A DNA stretch of 64,000 bases, taken from positions 62,001 through 126,000 of the forward strand of contig JBMHCT010000035.1 of assembly GCA_049889775.1 (NCBI GenBank). The letters are read 5' to 3'. The notes beneath the pieces were generated by a model. It was not told the DNA's origin. It worked only from the letters and a program-made list of their open reading frames with translations, and did not search any database. The stretch is from Jejuia sp049889775 (lineage in GTDB: Bacteria; Bacteroidota; Bacteroidia; Flavobacteriales; Flavobacteriaceae). Below, one piece after another: positions 31,300-39,799 of the stretch. A program made the position numbers and the translations under genes. Every line of letters begins with the position of its first letter. Within the stretch, counting starts at the first letter, position 1.

Positions 31300-32211
31300 A
31301 TGGTCGATATCACATTTAAAAATACCACACTAAGAACCGCTGTCGCGCAAGCTGTAGTAAAAGTAAGTAAACCAGAAACAATTACCGCTATTGAAAAGGA
31401 TACCGTACCAAAAGGTAATGTTTTCGCAATGAGTAAAGCGGCAGGTTTATTAGGTGTAAAACGAACACCTGATATTTTACCAGACTGCCACCCTTTACCT
31501 ATTGAGTTTACTGGTGTAGAATATAATATCGATGGTTTAGAAATCACTGTTTTATTTACAGTAAAAACTATATATAAAACAGGGGTTGAAGTTGAAGCAA
31601 TGCATGGTGCTAGTGTGGTAGCACTAAATATGTATGATATGCTGAAGCCGATTGATAAAGGCATTGAGATTAACACCATTAAGCTCCTGAAAAAGAAAGG
31701 CGGAAAATCTGATTTTAAGGATACTTTCAGAAAAGATTTGACAGCTGCTGTAGTAGTTTGTAGCGATACAATATCAGCAGGCCAGAAAGAAGATAAAGCT
31801 GGTAAGGCCATTATTAAAAAGCTTGAGGAATGTGAGGTTAAGGTCAATGAATACGTGATTATTCCTGATGAAAAAGATGTAATTCAGCTAAAAGTAAAAT
31901 CCTATCAAGAATTAGGCATTGACATGGTAATTTACACAGGAGGCACAGGACTTTCAGCGCGGGACGTAACTCCTGAAGCATTGTTACCACTATTGGATAG
32001 ACGTATTGCGGGTATAGAAGAGGCTATTAGAAGCTATGGACAAGGACGTATGCCTTTTGCAATGTTATCCCGAAGTGTTGCTGGAACTATCGGAAATACT
32101 TTAGTATTGGCTTTACCTGGTTCAACTAATGGTGCCAAAGAATCTATGGATGCTATTTTTCCGGCCGTGTTACATAGTTTTAGAATTTTAAAAGGTGCGA
32201 GACACGATTAA
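31300..32211 (+). CDS. MoaC-MoaB fusion (Moco biosynthesis)
   Basis: 303 residues in two enzymes. Residues 1-~145 are MoaC, cyclic pyranopterin monophosphate synthase: AMSKAAGLLGVKRT, DCHPLPI, and VEVEAMHGASVVALNMYDM. Residues ~148-303 are MoaB/Mog, molybdopterin adenylyltransferase: VVVCSDTISAG, TGGTGLSARDVTPEA, ALPGSTNGAKESMDAIFP. The fusion joins the first and a late step of the pathway in one chain; MoaCB fusions are known in some bacteria. It complements moaA, moaD, moaE, moeA and mobA here, so the pathway is complete. Confidence 0.95.
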   Translation: MVDITFKNTTLRTAVAQAVVKVSKPETITAIEKDTVPKGNVFAMSKAAGLLGVKRTPDILPDCHPLPIEFTGVEYNIDGLEITVLFTVKTIYKTGVEVEAMHGASVVALNMYDMLKPIDKGIEINTIKLLKKKGGKSDFKDTFRKDLTAAVVVCSDTISAGQKEDKAGKAIIKKLEECEVKVNEYVIIPDEKDVIQLKVKSYQELGIDMVIYTGGTGLSARDVTPEALLPLLDRRIAGIEEAIRSYGQGRMPFAMLSRSVAGTIGNTLVLALPGSTNGAKESMDAIFPAVLHSFRILKGARHD

Positions 32212-32233
32212 TTTCAAAATGACCCGATAAAAA

Positions 32234-32689
32234 ATGGGAAATAAAATCTTTGCCATACCAATTAAACAACTCCTTGATAATAAAGAAGATAGAAAAACAA
32301 AGGCTTTCATATCAAATTTAGAAATCGATTTAAGTAAAATGACGGATTGTAGAGATCCAACATTAAATGATTTAAAAATGGCTATTTCAGATTCTGGCTT
32401 CAAAATTGAAAGAGAAAGTTATTCAAAGCAAAAAGAGTGGGCTTGTGAAATCAAAGAATTAAATATGCCTAACACTGAAATAAGTATAAGTCAAGTAAAT
32501 TCAGAAAAAGAATTTATAGAATGTTTAATTAACTTTCCTTACGGAAATTGGGAAACAATAATTGAGATTTTATTTCAACTGGAAAAGTTTATTGGGCCAA
32601 TATTATTTTATAGTGATTCAGGTTCAATGACACTGATAAGAAAAAACAAAACGGTGAACCAGATAATTGAGGAAATGAACAAATGCTGA
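32234..32689 (+). CDS. Hypothetical protein inside the Moco operon
   Basis: 151 residues, soluble, acidic/basic mixed, no recognised motif. Predicted alpha/beta; the middle reads ECLINFPYGNWETIIEILFQLEKF. It lies 22 bases after the moaCB fusion and overlaps the moaA start by 7 bases, so it is cotranscribed with Moco genes. No known Moco step is missing. It may be a cargo gene, or a small partner of moaA. It is left without a function. Confidence 0.6.
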   Translation: MGNKIFAIPIKQLLDNKEDRKTKAFISNLEIDLSKMTDCRDPTLNDLKMAISDSGFKIERESYSKQKEWACEIKELNMPNTEISISQVNSEKEFIECLINFPYGNWETIIEILFQLEKFIGPILFYSDSGSMTLIRKNKTVNQIIEEMNKC

Positions 32690-33690
32690 AAGGAAACAAA
32701 ATATTAACAGATGCACATGGCAGAGACCATGCATATTTGCGTATTTCTCTGACCGAGCGATGCAATTTACGATGTACATATTGTATGCCTGCCGATGGTG
32801 TCCAATTGTCGCCTAAAAGTCATTTAATGACTTATGAGGAAGTCTATGAAATTGCAAAACTATTCGTGAATTACGGAGTGACTAAAATTAGACTTACTGG
32901 AGGAGAACCTTTGGTAAGAAAGGATATTCCAGTAATTTTAGAGAAACTATCTTCACTTCCTGTTGAATTATCCATTACCTCAAATGCTGTTATTATTGAT
33001 CGCTTTATTGATGTTTTAAAGGCCAATGGTGTTAATAAACTCAATATAAGTTTAGATTCTCTGGATGAAAGTAAGTTTAAACATATCACAAGGCGTCATG
33101 AGTTTCAAAAGGCTTATGACAACATTCATTTACTAGTCAAAGAAGGATTCAAAGTAAAGGTGAATGCCGTTTTAATAAAAGGTTTTAACGATAATGAAAT
33201 AATAGATTTCATCAATTTCACCAAAGATTTACCAATCTCAGTTCGGTTTATTGAGTTTATGCCGTTTGATGGTAATAAGTGGGACATGAGTAAAATGGTA
33301 TCTTACGCTGAAGTCATGGAATATGTAAACCAAGAGTTTTCAAAAAATGACATTATTCGTATAGAAGATGCACCAAATGATACTTCAAAAAACTATAAAA
33401 TAAAAGGCTATCAAGGCAGTTTTGCCATCATTAGCTCAGTCACAAATCCATTTTGTGATTCCTGCAACAGATTACGTTTAACTGCCAACGGCCACTTGAA
33501 AAACTGTTTGTTCTCGGCAACGGAATCTGATTTATTAACCTCATTACGGGAAGGACAACCCATTGAGCCTATTATTCAAAAAGCGGTACAGGCAAAATTT
33601 AAAGTTCGGGGTGGGATGGATACTTTAGAGAAACTACAGAAACCGGATTTGCATTCACAAAACCGGAGTATGATTACGATTGGGGGCTAA
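32683..33690 (+). CDS. moaA: GTP 3',8-cyclase (radical SAM)
   Basis: It catalyses the first step of Moco synthesis, rearranging GTP with two 4Fe-4S clusters. 335 residues. N-terminal radical-SAM cluster C27-x3-C31-x2-C34 (RCNLRCTYC), GGEPLVRKD, SLDSL. The C-terminal substrate cluster is CDSCNRLRLTANGHLKNC, and the chain ends in the required Gly-Gly (MITIGG). It works with the MoaC half of the fusion just upstream. Confidence 0.97.
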   Translation: MLKGNKILTDAHGRDHAYLRISLTERCNLRCTYCMPADGVQLSPKSHLMTYEEVYEIAKLFVNYGVTKIRLTGGEPLVRKDIPVILEKLSSLPVELSITSNAVIIDRFIDVLKANGVNKLNISLDSLDESKFKHITRRHEFQKAYDNIHLLVKEGFKVKVNAVLIKGFNDNEIIDFINFTKDLPISVRFIEFMPFDGNKWDMSKMVSYAEVMEYVNQEFSKNDIIRIEDAPNDTSKNYKIKGYQGSFAIISSVTNPFCDSCNRLRLTANGHLKNCLFSATESDLLTSLREGQPIEPIIQKAVQAKFKVRGGMDTLEKLQKPDLHSQNRSMITIGG

Positions 33691-33705
33691 TTTACTTTTG
33701 AAATC

Positions 33706-34167
33706 ATGACTTACGACAACTTCGAAAACGAATATTTCGGCATAGGAATTCAGAACGGAAAAACTCCAGAAAACTTGGGTGTTCTTTGGCGTTCTGCGCA
33801 AAATTTAGGTGCTAGTTTTATTTTTACCATTGGAAATCGCTATGCAAAACAAGCATGTGATACACATAATGCCGTTAAAGCGATGCCCTATTTTCATTAT
33901 GAAACTTTTGAAGAGTTTTATAACAATTTACCAAAAGGCGCGAGACTTGTAGGAGTTGAATTAACTGATGAAGCGGAAGACTTAGAGACCTTTAACCATC
34001 CAAGGCGCTGTGTATATCTATTAGGTGCTGAAGATCATGGATTATCAAAAAAAGCCATGGAAAAAAGTCATTTTTTAGTCAAGTTTAAGTCTCAACTCAG
34101 TTTGAATGTTTCAGTTGCTGGTAGTATTGTGATGTATGATCGCGGCATTGACAAACCAAGATCTTGA
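33706..34167 (+). CDS. SpoU-family RNA methyltransferase
   Basis: 153 residues, the minimal SPOUT domain. Motif 1 NLGVLWRSAQNLGASFIFTIG, motif 2 YLLGAEDHGLSKKAM, and motif 3 LNVSVAGSIVMYDR with the knotted SAM site. Relatives are 2'-O-methyltransferases for tRNA or rRNA. It may be part of the Moco transcript (15-base gap) or just read through. The exact RNA target is unknown. Confidence 0.88.
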   Translation: MTYDNFENEYFGIGIQNGKTPENLGVLWRSAQNLGASFIFTIGNRYAKQACDTHNAVKAMPYFHYETFEEFYNNLPKGARLVGVELTDEAEDLETFNHPRRCVYLLGAEDHGLSKKAMEKSHFLVKFKSQLSLNVSVAGSIVMYDRGIDKPRS

Positions 34168-34182
34168 TATTAAATAGCAAAA

Positions 34183-34212
34183 AAACGCAATGAGCAAATA
34201 CTCATTGCGTTT
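34183..34212. terminator. Bidirectional terminator
   Basis: A perfect 12-bp stem, AAACGCAATGAG (34183-34194) and CTCATTGCGTTT (34201-34212), with a 6-base loop and A/T flanks. It separates the convergent SpoU gene and the polysaccharide operon. Confidence 0.85.
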
Positions 34213-34234
34213 ACGTACATCTATATAGCTTATA

Positions 34235-35293
34235 CTAAACTTCAGTATACATATCAGCATAATATTTCTCGTAGGCACCAGAAGTAATATTCTCCATCCA
34301 TTCTTCATTGTCCAAGTACCATTGAACGGTCTTTTCAATACCTTCCTCAAACTGTAAAGATGGTTCCCAGCCCAATTCGTTTTTCAATTTGGTGGCGTCA
34401 ATTGCATAACGCATATCATGTCCCGCACGATCTGTAACATAAGTGATTAAATGATCTGAAGTTCCTTTTGGTCTTCCCAATAAACGATCTGTAGTTTCGA
34501 TCAATACTTTTATTAAATCGATGTTTTTCCATTCATTAAACCCACCTATATTATAGGTTTCGCCAATTTTTCCTTTTGCGAAAATTACATCAATTGCGCG
34601 CGCATGATCGTTAACAAACAACCAATCCCTTACATTTTCACCTTTACCATAAACTGGAAGTGGTTTACCCAAACGAATATTGTTAATAAATAGCGGAATC
34701 AGTTTTTCAGGAAACTGAAACGATCCATAGTTATTTGAACAGTTGGAAATAACCGTTGGTAATCCGTAAGTATCATGGAAGGCTCTAACAAAATGATCTG
34801 AAGATGCTTTTGAAGCAGAATATGGGGAATGCGGGTCGTAAGGTGTAGTTTCTAAAAAGAAACCTTCTTCTCCCAATGATCCATAAACCTCATCTGTAGA
34901 AACATGGTAAAATAATTTTCCTTCAAAATCACCATCCCAATGTAACTTTGCGGCTTGTAATAGACTTAAGGTTCCGATTACATTAGTCTTTGCAAATGAA
35001 AACGGATCTTTAATTGATCTATCAACATGAGACTCTGCCGCTAAGTGAATTACATTATCAATATTATAATCTTGAAAAACTATCTTTACTTTTTCAAAAT
35101 CGCATATATCGCATTTTAAAAACGTATAGTTTGGCTTATTTTCTATATCCTTCAAATTCGCAAGATTACCAGCGTAGGTTAATAAATCCATATTAATGAT
35201 ATGATATTCAGGATATTTATTAACCAAAAGGCGCACCAAATGTGAGCCTATAAAACCAGCTCCTCCAGTGACTAAAATATTTTTACTCTTCAT
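34235..35293 (-). CDS. rfbB: dTDP-glucose 4,6-dehydratase
   Basis: Second step of dTDP-L-rhamnose synthesis. 352 residues, short-chain dehydrogenase fold: NAD motif VTGGAGFIGSHLVR, HLAAESHVDRSI, catalytic STDEVYG and YSASKASSDHFVR, and NNYGSFQFPEKLIPL. It is the last gene of the minus-strand polysaccharide cluster, 40 bases after rfbD and before a strong terminator. Confidence 0.97.
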   Translation of the reverse strand: MKSKNILVTGGAGFIGSHLVRLLVNKYPEYHIINMDLLTYAGNLANLKDIENKPNYTFLKCDICDFEKVKIVFQDYNIDNVIHLAAESHVDRSIKDPFSFAKTNVIGTLSLLQAAKLHWDGDFEGKLFYHVSTDEVYGSLGEEGFFLETTPYDPHSPYSASKASSDHFVRAFHDTYGLPTVISNCSNNYGSFQFPEKLIPLFINNIRLGKPLPVYGKGENVRDWLFVNDHARAIDVIFAKGKIGETYNIGGFNEWKNIDLIKVLIETTDRLLGRPKGTSDHLITYVTDRAGHDMRYAIDATKLKNELGWEPSLQFEEGIEKTVQWYLDNEEWMENITSGAYEKYYADMYTEV

Positions 35294-35333
35294 TTTAAAT
35301 AATTTAAGGTTAAATTCTTTTGATAAATTCGGT

Positions 35334-36191
35334 TTATAATTTTTGAAGACATTCTTTTAACGAATCTCTCCAATAAGGTATTTCTATTTGAAATTGATTT
35401 TTTATTTTTTTCTTATTCAGCACACTATAAAATGGGCGTTTTGCTGCAGTGGGATATTCCCAAGTCTCTAAAGCATTTATTTTAATGTCTCTATTTTTTA
35501 TATCAAAGATAGCCTTTGCAAAGTCATACCAGCTACAGGCTCCTATATTTGAAAAATGGTAAACTCCTACATTGTCATTATTAAGTTTCGGGATAATTTT
35601 AAGAATTGCGTCTGCTAAATCTCTTGCATAAGTTGGAGTTCCTAATTGATCGGCTATCACACCCAATTGATCCTTATCATTAGCTAAACGCAACATTGTT
35701 TTAACAAAGTTGTTTCCGTAGCTAGAGTAAACCCACGAAGTCCGTATGATAATTGAATTACTTGGATTTATTTCTTGTAATGCTATTTCTCCATCCAATT
35801 TTGTTTTACCATAAACACCTTGCGGATTAGTGGTATCTTCTTCTTTATACGGCTTATAGCTTTTACCATCAAAAACATAGTCTGTCGAAACATGTACAAG
35901 CTTAATATTTAAGCTTTTAGCTATTCTTGCAAAATTCTTTACAGCTAAATGATTTAGTTTATTCGACAATTCGTACTGTTCTTCCGCTTTATCAACAGCA
36001 GTATGTGCTGCACAATTTATAATTATTGAAATATTGTTATCTCTTATGTAATCTTCCACTAAAGTATGATCGCAAATATCTAATTCTTTTCTATTAGTGA
36101 AATAAAACTTGTAATCAGGATAAGCGGTGGAAGTTTCCTTAAGCTCAGAACCTAATTGACCGTTTGAACCTGTAACTAAAATATTAATCAT
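35334..36191 (-). CDS. rfbD: dTDP-4-dehydrorhamnose reductase
   Basis: Final step to dTDP-L-rhamnose. 285 residues with VTGSNGQLGSEL, DICDHTLVEDYI, HVSTDYVFDG and YGKTKLDGE, holding the catalytic Tyr-x3-Lys. Its start overlaps the end of rfbC by 8 bases. With rfbA, rfbB and rfbC adjacent, the rhamnose pathway is complete, so rhamnose is very likely in the polymer. Confidence 0.96.
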   Translation of the reverse strand: MINILVTGSNGQLGSELKETSTAYPDYKFYFTNRKELDICDHTLVEDYIRDNNISIIINCAAHTAVDKAEEQYELSNKLNHLAVKNFARIAKSLNIKLVHVSTDYVFDGKSYKPYKEEDTTNPQGVYGKTKLDGEIALQEINPSNSIIIRTSWVYSSYGNNFVKTMLRLANDKDQLGVIADQLGTPTYARDLADAILKIIPKLNNDNVGVYHFSNIGACSWYDFAKAIFDIKNRDIKINALETWEYPTAAKRPFYSVLNKKKIKNQFQIEIPYWRDSLKECLQKL

Positions 36192-36756
36192 ATAATGGGG
36201 CTAAATTATCAAAATATGTAGCGTTTTTAAACAAAGGTTGTTTGGTATCTTTTTCTGAAAGTTGCATGCTTTCTTTTGGTAGCTGCCAATCAATATTTAG
36301 AGCACAATCATCAAAAAGAATTCCTCTATCACATTCTGGACTGTAATAATTATCTACTTTGTAGGCAAAAATAGCTTCTTTACTTAGTACTACAAAGCCG
36401 TGTGCAAAACCTCGTGGAACTAATACTTGTCTTTTGTTCTCTTCCGTTAATTCTACCGCAACATGCTGACCAAATGTTTTAGAGCCCTTACGAATATCTA
36501 CAGCAATATCTAGTACTTTGCCTTTAATTACTCGAACCAATTTTGTTTGCGAAAATGGAGGCAATTGATAATGCAAACCTCTCAATACGCCAAAGGAGGA
36601 TTTTGATTCATTATCCTGACAAAAGCTAATCTTGTAACCCAGAAACTCCCATAACTTATCCTCTCTGAAAGTTTCTAAGAAATATCCGCGATCATCTCCA
36701 AAAATCTGTGGTTCGCAAATAATTACATCTGGAATTTCTGTTCTAATAAATTTCAT
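36184..36756 (-). CDS. rfbC: dTDP-4-dehydrorhamnose 3,5-epimerase
   Basis: About 190 residues, cupin barrel. FGDDRGYFLETFRED, GVLRGLHYQLPPFSQTKLVRVIKG with the catalytic His, VDIRKGSKTFG and VPRGFAHGFVVLS are visible. I take the ATG at 36756 (MKFIRTEIPDV), which overlaps rfbA by 14 bases. The ATG at 36783 would add nine residues and overlap by 41 bases. Confidence 0.95.
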   Translation of the reverse strand: MKFIRTEIPDVIICEPQIFGDDRGYFLETFREDKLWEFLGYKISFCQDNESKSSFGVLRGLHYQLPPFSQTKLVRVIKGKVLDIAVDIRKGSKTFGQHVAVELTEENKRQVLVPRGFAHGFVVLSKEAIFAYKVDNYYSPECDRGILFDDCALNIDWQLPKESMQLSEKDTKQPLFKNATYFDNLAPLYD

Positions 36757-37639
36757 AAATACCTTTTTCGTTTGCTCTTTCAATTAAATATTGTCCGTAA
36801 CCATTTTTTTTCAATGGTTCCGCTAATTTAAGCAATTGGTCTTTAGAAATATAATCTTTTTCATAAGCTATTTCTTCTATACAAGCGACTTTTAATCCTT
36901 GCCTATTTTCAATAGCCTGTATATAATTTGAGGCATCCAGTAGGCTTTCATGCGTCCCCGTATCTAACCAAGCGTACCCTCTTCCCATGCGTTCTACTTT
37001 TAAATTGCCTTGCTCCAAAAAATTTTGATTCACCGTTGTTATTTCTAATTCTCCACGGGCACTAGGCTTCACATTCTTAGCTATTTCTACAACACTATTA
37101 GGATAAAAATATAAACCAACAACAGCGTAATTACTCCTCGGGGAGAGAGGTTTCTCTTCAATTGTTAGTGCATTACCGTACTCATCAAATTCAACCACAC
37201 CATATCTTTCAGGATCTTTCACATAATATCCAAATACCGTGGCTTTACTTGTATCTTCAACAGTTAATACAGCATTAGCGAGCATTTCTGAAAATCCGTA
37301 GCCATAAAAAATATTATCGCCCAAAACTAAGCAAACATCGTCGTTTCCTATAAACTCTTCTCCTATAATAAAAGCTTGAGCCAAACCATCAGGAGAAGGC
37401 TGTTCTGCATAGGAAAACTGCATACCTATAGAACTTCCATCTCCAAGTAATTGTTTAAATCTAGGCAAATCAATCGGTGTGGAAATTATTAAAACTTCTC
37501 TAATTCCTGCTAGCATTAAAACTGATAGCGGGTAATAAATCATCGGTTTATCGCCTATAGGCAAAAGCTGCTTCGATGTTCCTTTTGTTAGAGGGTATAA
37601 TCTGGTTCCAGACCCTCCTGCTAATATAATTCCTTTCAT
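36743..37639 (-). CDS. rfbA: Glucose-1-phosphate thymidylyltransferase
   Basis: It makes dTDP-glucose, the entry to rhamnose. 298 residues: KGIILAGGSGTRLYPLT, SKQLLPIGDKPMIYYPLS, LVLGDNIFYG, EKPLSPRSNYAVVGLYFY, and the closing RGYAWLDTGTHESLLDAS. It is first of the four rfb genes, after a 57-base gap behind the beta-propeller genes. Confidence 0.98.
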   Translation of the reverse strand: MKGIILAGGSGTRLYPLTKGTSKQLLPIGDKPMIYYPLSVLMLAGIREVLIISTPIDLPRFKQLLGDGSSIGMQFSYAEQPSPDGLAQAFIIGEEFIGNDDVCLVLGDNIFYGYGFSEMLANAVLTVEDTSKATVFGYYVKDPERYGVVEFDEYGNALTIEEKPLSPRSNYAVVGLYFYPNSVVEIAKNVKPSARGELEITTVNQNFLEQGNLKVERMGRGYAWLDTGTHESLLDASNYIQAIENRQGLKVACIEEIAYEKDYISKDQLLKLAEPLKKNGYGQYLIERANEKGIYEIY

Positions 37640-37696
37640 GACTACTAATTTATACTCAATATCATTTTTAATGATTAAACTTATATTCTAAATATT

Positions 37697-38746
37697 TTAC
37701 CCAACAAATGCTAAAGCATCTGGTATTTCCCCTGTACCAATTGTACTTACAACCTCAAAAGATTGCATATCTATAACTTCAATTTTACTAGCGTTAGAAT
37801 TAGCAATAAATGCAAACATCCCATTAGGATGCATCAAAATATTTACTGGACGCGGAGTGTGATACAATACACGTTCTAAAAGCGTAGTTTTACCATGAAG
37901 CATTATTTTCTTTATTTCTTTTTTTGATTTTTGATCATAGACGGAAATATTTCCATCAGTGGCATTTGCCACTAAACAATACTTTCCATCAATTGAAAAT
38001 TTAATTTTTATTGGCTCTTTACCACAAGCCAAGGTTTCGATTACCGTATTTGTTTTGGTTTCAATTATTGTTATTGAATTTCCATTTTTATTAGTTACCC
38101 AAACTTCTTTACCACTAGGAGTGATATCAATACTTTCTGCCGTCAAACCACAAGGAATTACTTTTATTAACTTTTCACTTCCTAAATCAATTACACTAAC
38201 TGAATTAGAATTCATATTAGTAACATAAGCCAACCTCTTTTTAGGATGCAGAACAGCCAAGTGACTGTTTTTTTGATGGGTTGCAATCTTCTTTATAATA
38301 TCACCCTTATCAATATCAAGTATTGCAAAATCATTATGAAAATAATCAATTACGGCAATCTCATCAGGTTCTTGAAAAGAAACTAATCCATTCGACAAAA
38401 GTGTCCCTTTTAAATCAATAACTTTTTCGATTTTATTGGTTTTTGTGTCAATAATTTTAATTAGTCCATCCCTGGATCTATCTCCATAGTTAGTTACCAG
38501 AACTTTTGTTTGATCAGAAGTAGCAATAACTTCATGGGATTGCATATCAATAGGAATATCGGCTATCTCTTTTCCCGAAAACAAGTCAAAAACTTGAATA
38601 TTTCTACTTAGTTTATTCACAATATAAAGATGTCCTGATGTTTTGATAGTATACGAAGGTAATCTGATTATAAACACAACAACTAAAAATAAAGCATAAA
38701 AAGTCGCAGAAACTAAGATTATATATTTTATTCTCTTCTTTACCAT
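37697..38746 (-). CDS. Membrane-anchored YVTN beta-propeller protein, paralogue 1
   Basis: 349 residues. An N-terminal transmembrane helix (about 7-27) then seven repeats of about 40 residues in the YVTN/YncE style: IIDTKTNKIEKVIDLKG, VLHPKKRLAYVTNMNSNSVSVIDL, VTNKNGNSITIIETKTNTVIETL, MHPNGMFAFIANS. The propeller should lie in the periplasm. It is clearly related to the next gene, so a tandem duplication. Both follow a GMC oxidoreductase, so a role in electron or substrate handling is possible; the exact function is unknown. Confidence 0.85.
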   Translation of the reverse strand: MVKKRIKYIILVSATFYALFLVVVFIIRLPSYTIKTSGHLYIVNKLSRNIQVFDLFSGKEIADIPIDMQSHEVIATSDQTKVLVTNYGDRSRDGLIKIIDTKTNKIEKVIDLKGTLLSNGLVSFQEPDEIAVIDYFHNDFAILDIDKGDIIKKIATHQKNSHLAVLHPKKRLAYVTNMNSNSVSVIDLGSEKLIKVIPCGLTAESIDITPSGKEVWVTNKNGNSITIIETKTNTVIETLACGKEPIKIKFSIDGKYCLVANATDGNISVYDQKSKKEIKKIMLHGKTTLLERVLYHTPRPVNILMHPNGMFAFIANSNASKIEVIDMQSFEVVSTIGTGEIPDALAFVG

Positions 38747-38755
38747 GCCTTAAAA

Positions 38756-39799
38756 TTAGTTAAGTATTGCCAATCCATCTGGCATATCACCAACTTTAAT
38801 ACTACTTACTATTTCAAAACTATTCATATTTATTACCTCAACCCTTCCAGCAGTCATATTTGACACATAAGCGTATTTCCCATTTGGATGTATTAAAATA
38901 CCAACTGGTCTAGGTGTGCGATAAATGACTTTTTCGAATATATTCTTTTTACCTGGAATTATAATATTAGCAACTTGTTTTTTTAACCTTGTATCATAAA
39001 TAGAAATCGTGCCATCACCCGAATTGGAAACTAAACATAATTTACCGTCAACAGAAAATTTTAAACGCAATGGTTCTTTACCTGTATGTAAACGTTCCAT
39101 TATTTCCAAACTTTCGGTTTTTATTATTGAAATATAGTTTTCCTTAATATTTGTGACCCATAACTCTTGTCCATCAGGAGTTATATCAATACCTTCGGCT
39201 TTTTCTCCGCATTTAATAACTTTAATCACTTCGTTATTCTCAATATCAATAACACTAACTGATCCTGATTTTATATTCGCAACATAGCATAATTGTTTTG
39301 ATGGATGCTTCACTAATAAATGACTAAAATCTTGCTTTGTTTCAATTTCTTTGTTAACTACTGATTCATTTATATCAACAACTAAAAGATCATTACCAAT
39401 ATCTGTAACAACTGCTATTTTATTGGAATCTTCTAATGCTATTATACCATGTGGACGCAAACTTTCTCCTAGGTCTATAACTTTATCCACGGTATTATCC
39501 TTTCCGTCTATAACGGTAATACTCTTTCCGGCATCCTCTACAGATCCGTAATTTGTGATAACAATCTTACTTGCACCTTCTAAAACCGCTGCTTCATGTG
39601 GCTCTTGCGCAATTGGTATCTCTTTTATTTGTTTGCCGTTATGTAAATCAAAAACTGTAACATCACTACTTGCCTTATTAACAGCATACAATACTCCGTC
39701 TGTTTGTACTGAGTAAGATGGCTGCATAAAAATATAAATAGCAACTGCCACAAAGCACCCTATTCCCAGAATTACACTTAAAATTTTAGTATTTCTCAT
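38756..39799 (-). CDS. Membrane-anchored YVTN beta-propeller protein, paralogue 2
   Basis: 347 residues, same plan as its neighbour: transmembrane helix about 5-24, then SYSVQTDGVLYAVNKASSDVTVFDL and repeats such as VTVIDGKDNTVDKVIDLG, VKHPSKQLCYVANIKSGSVSVIDI and IHPNGKYAYVSNMTAG. Its start overlaps the stop of the GMC oxidoreductase by 4 bases, so the pair acts as one unit with it. YncE-like propellers bind DNA or partner proteins; here they could be a scaffold for the oxidoreductase. Confidence 0.85.
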   Translation of the reverse strand: MRNTKILSVILGIGCFVAVAIYIFMQPSYSVQTDGVLYAVNKASSDVTVFDLHNGKQIKEIPIAQEPHEAAVLEGASKIVITNYGSVEDAGKSITVIDGKDNTVDKVIDLGESLRPHGIIALEDSNKIAVVTDIGNDLLVVDINESVVNKEIETKQDFSHLLVKHPSKQLCYVANIKSGSVSVIDIENNEVIKVIKCGEKAEGIDITPDGQELWVTNIKENYISIIKTESLEIMERLHTGKEPLRLKFSVDGKLCLVSNSGDGTISIYDTRLKKQVANIIIPGKKNIFEKVIYRTPRPVGILIHPNGKYAYVSNMTAGRVEVINMNSFEIVSSIKVGDMPDGLAILN

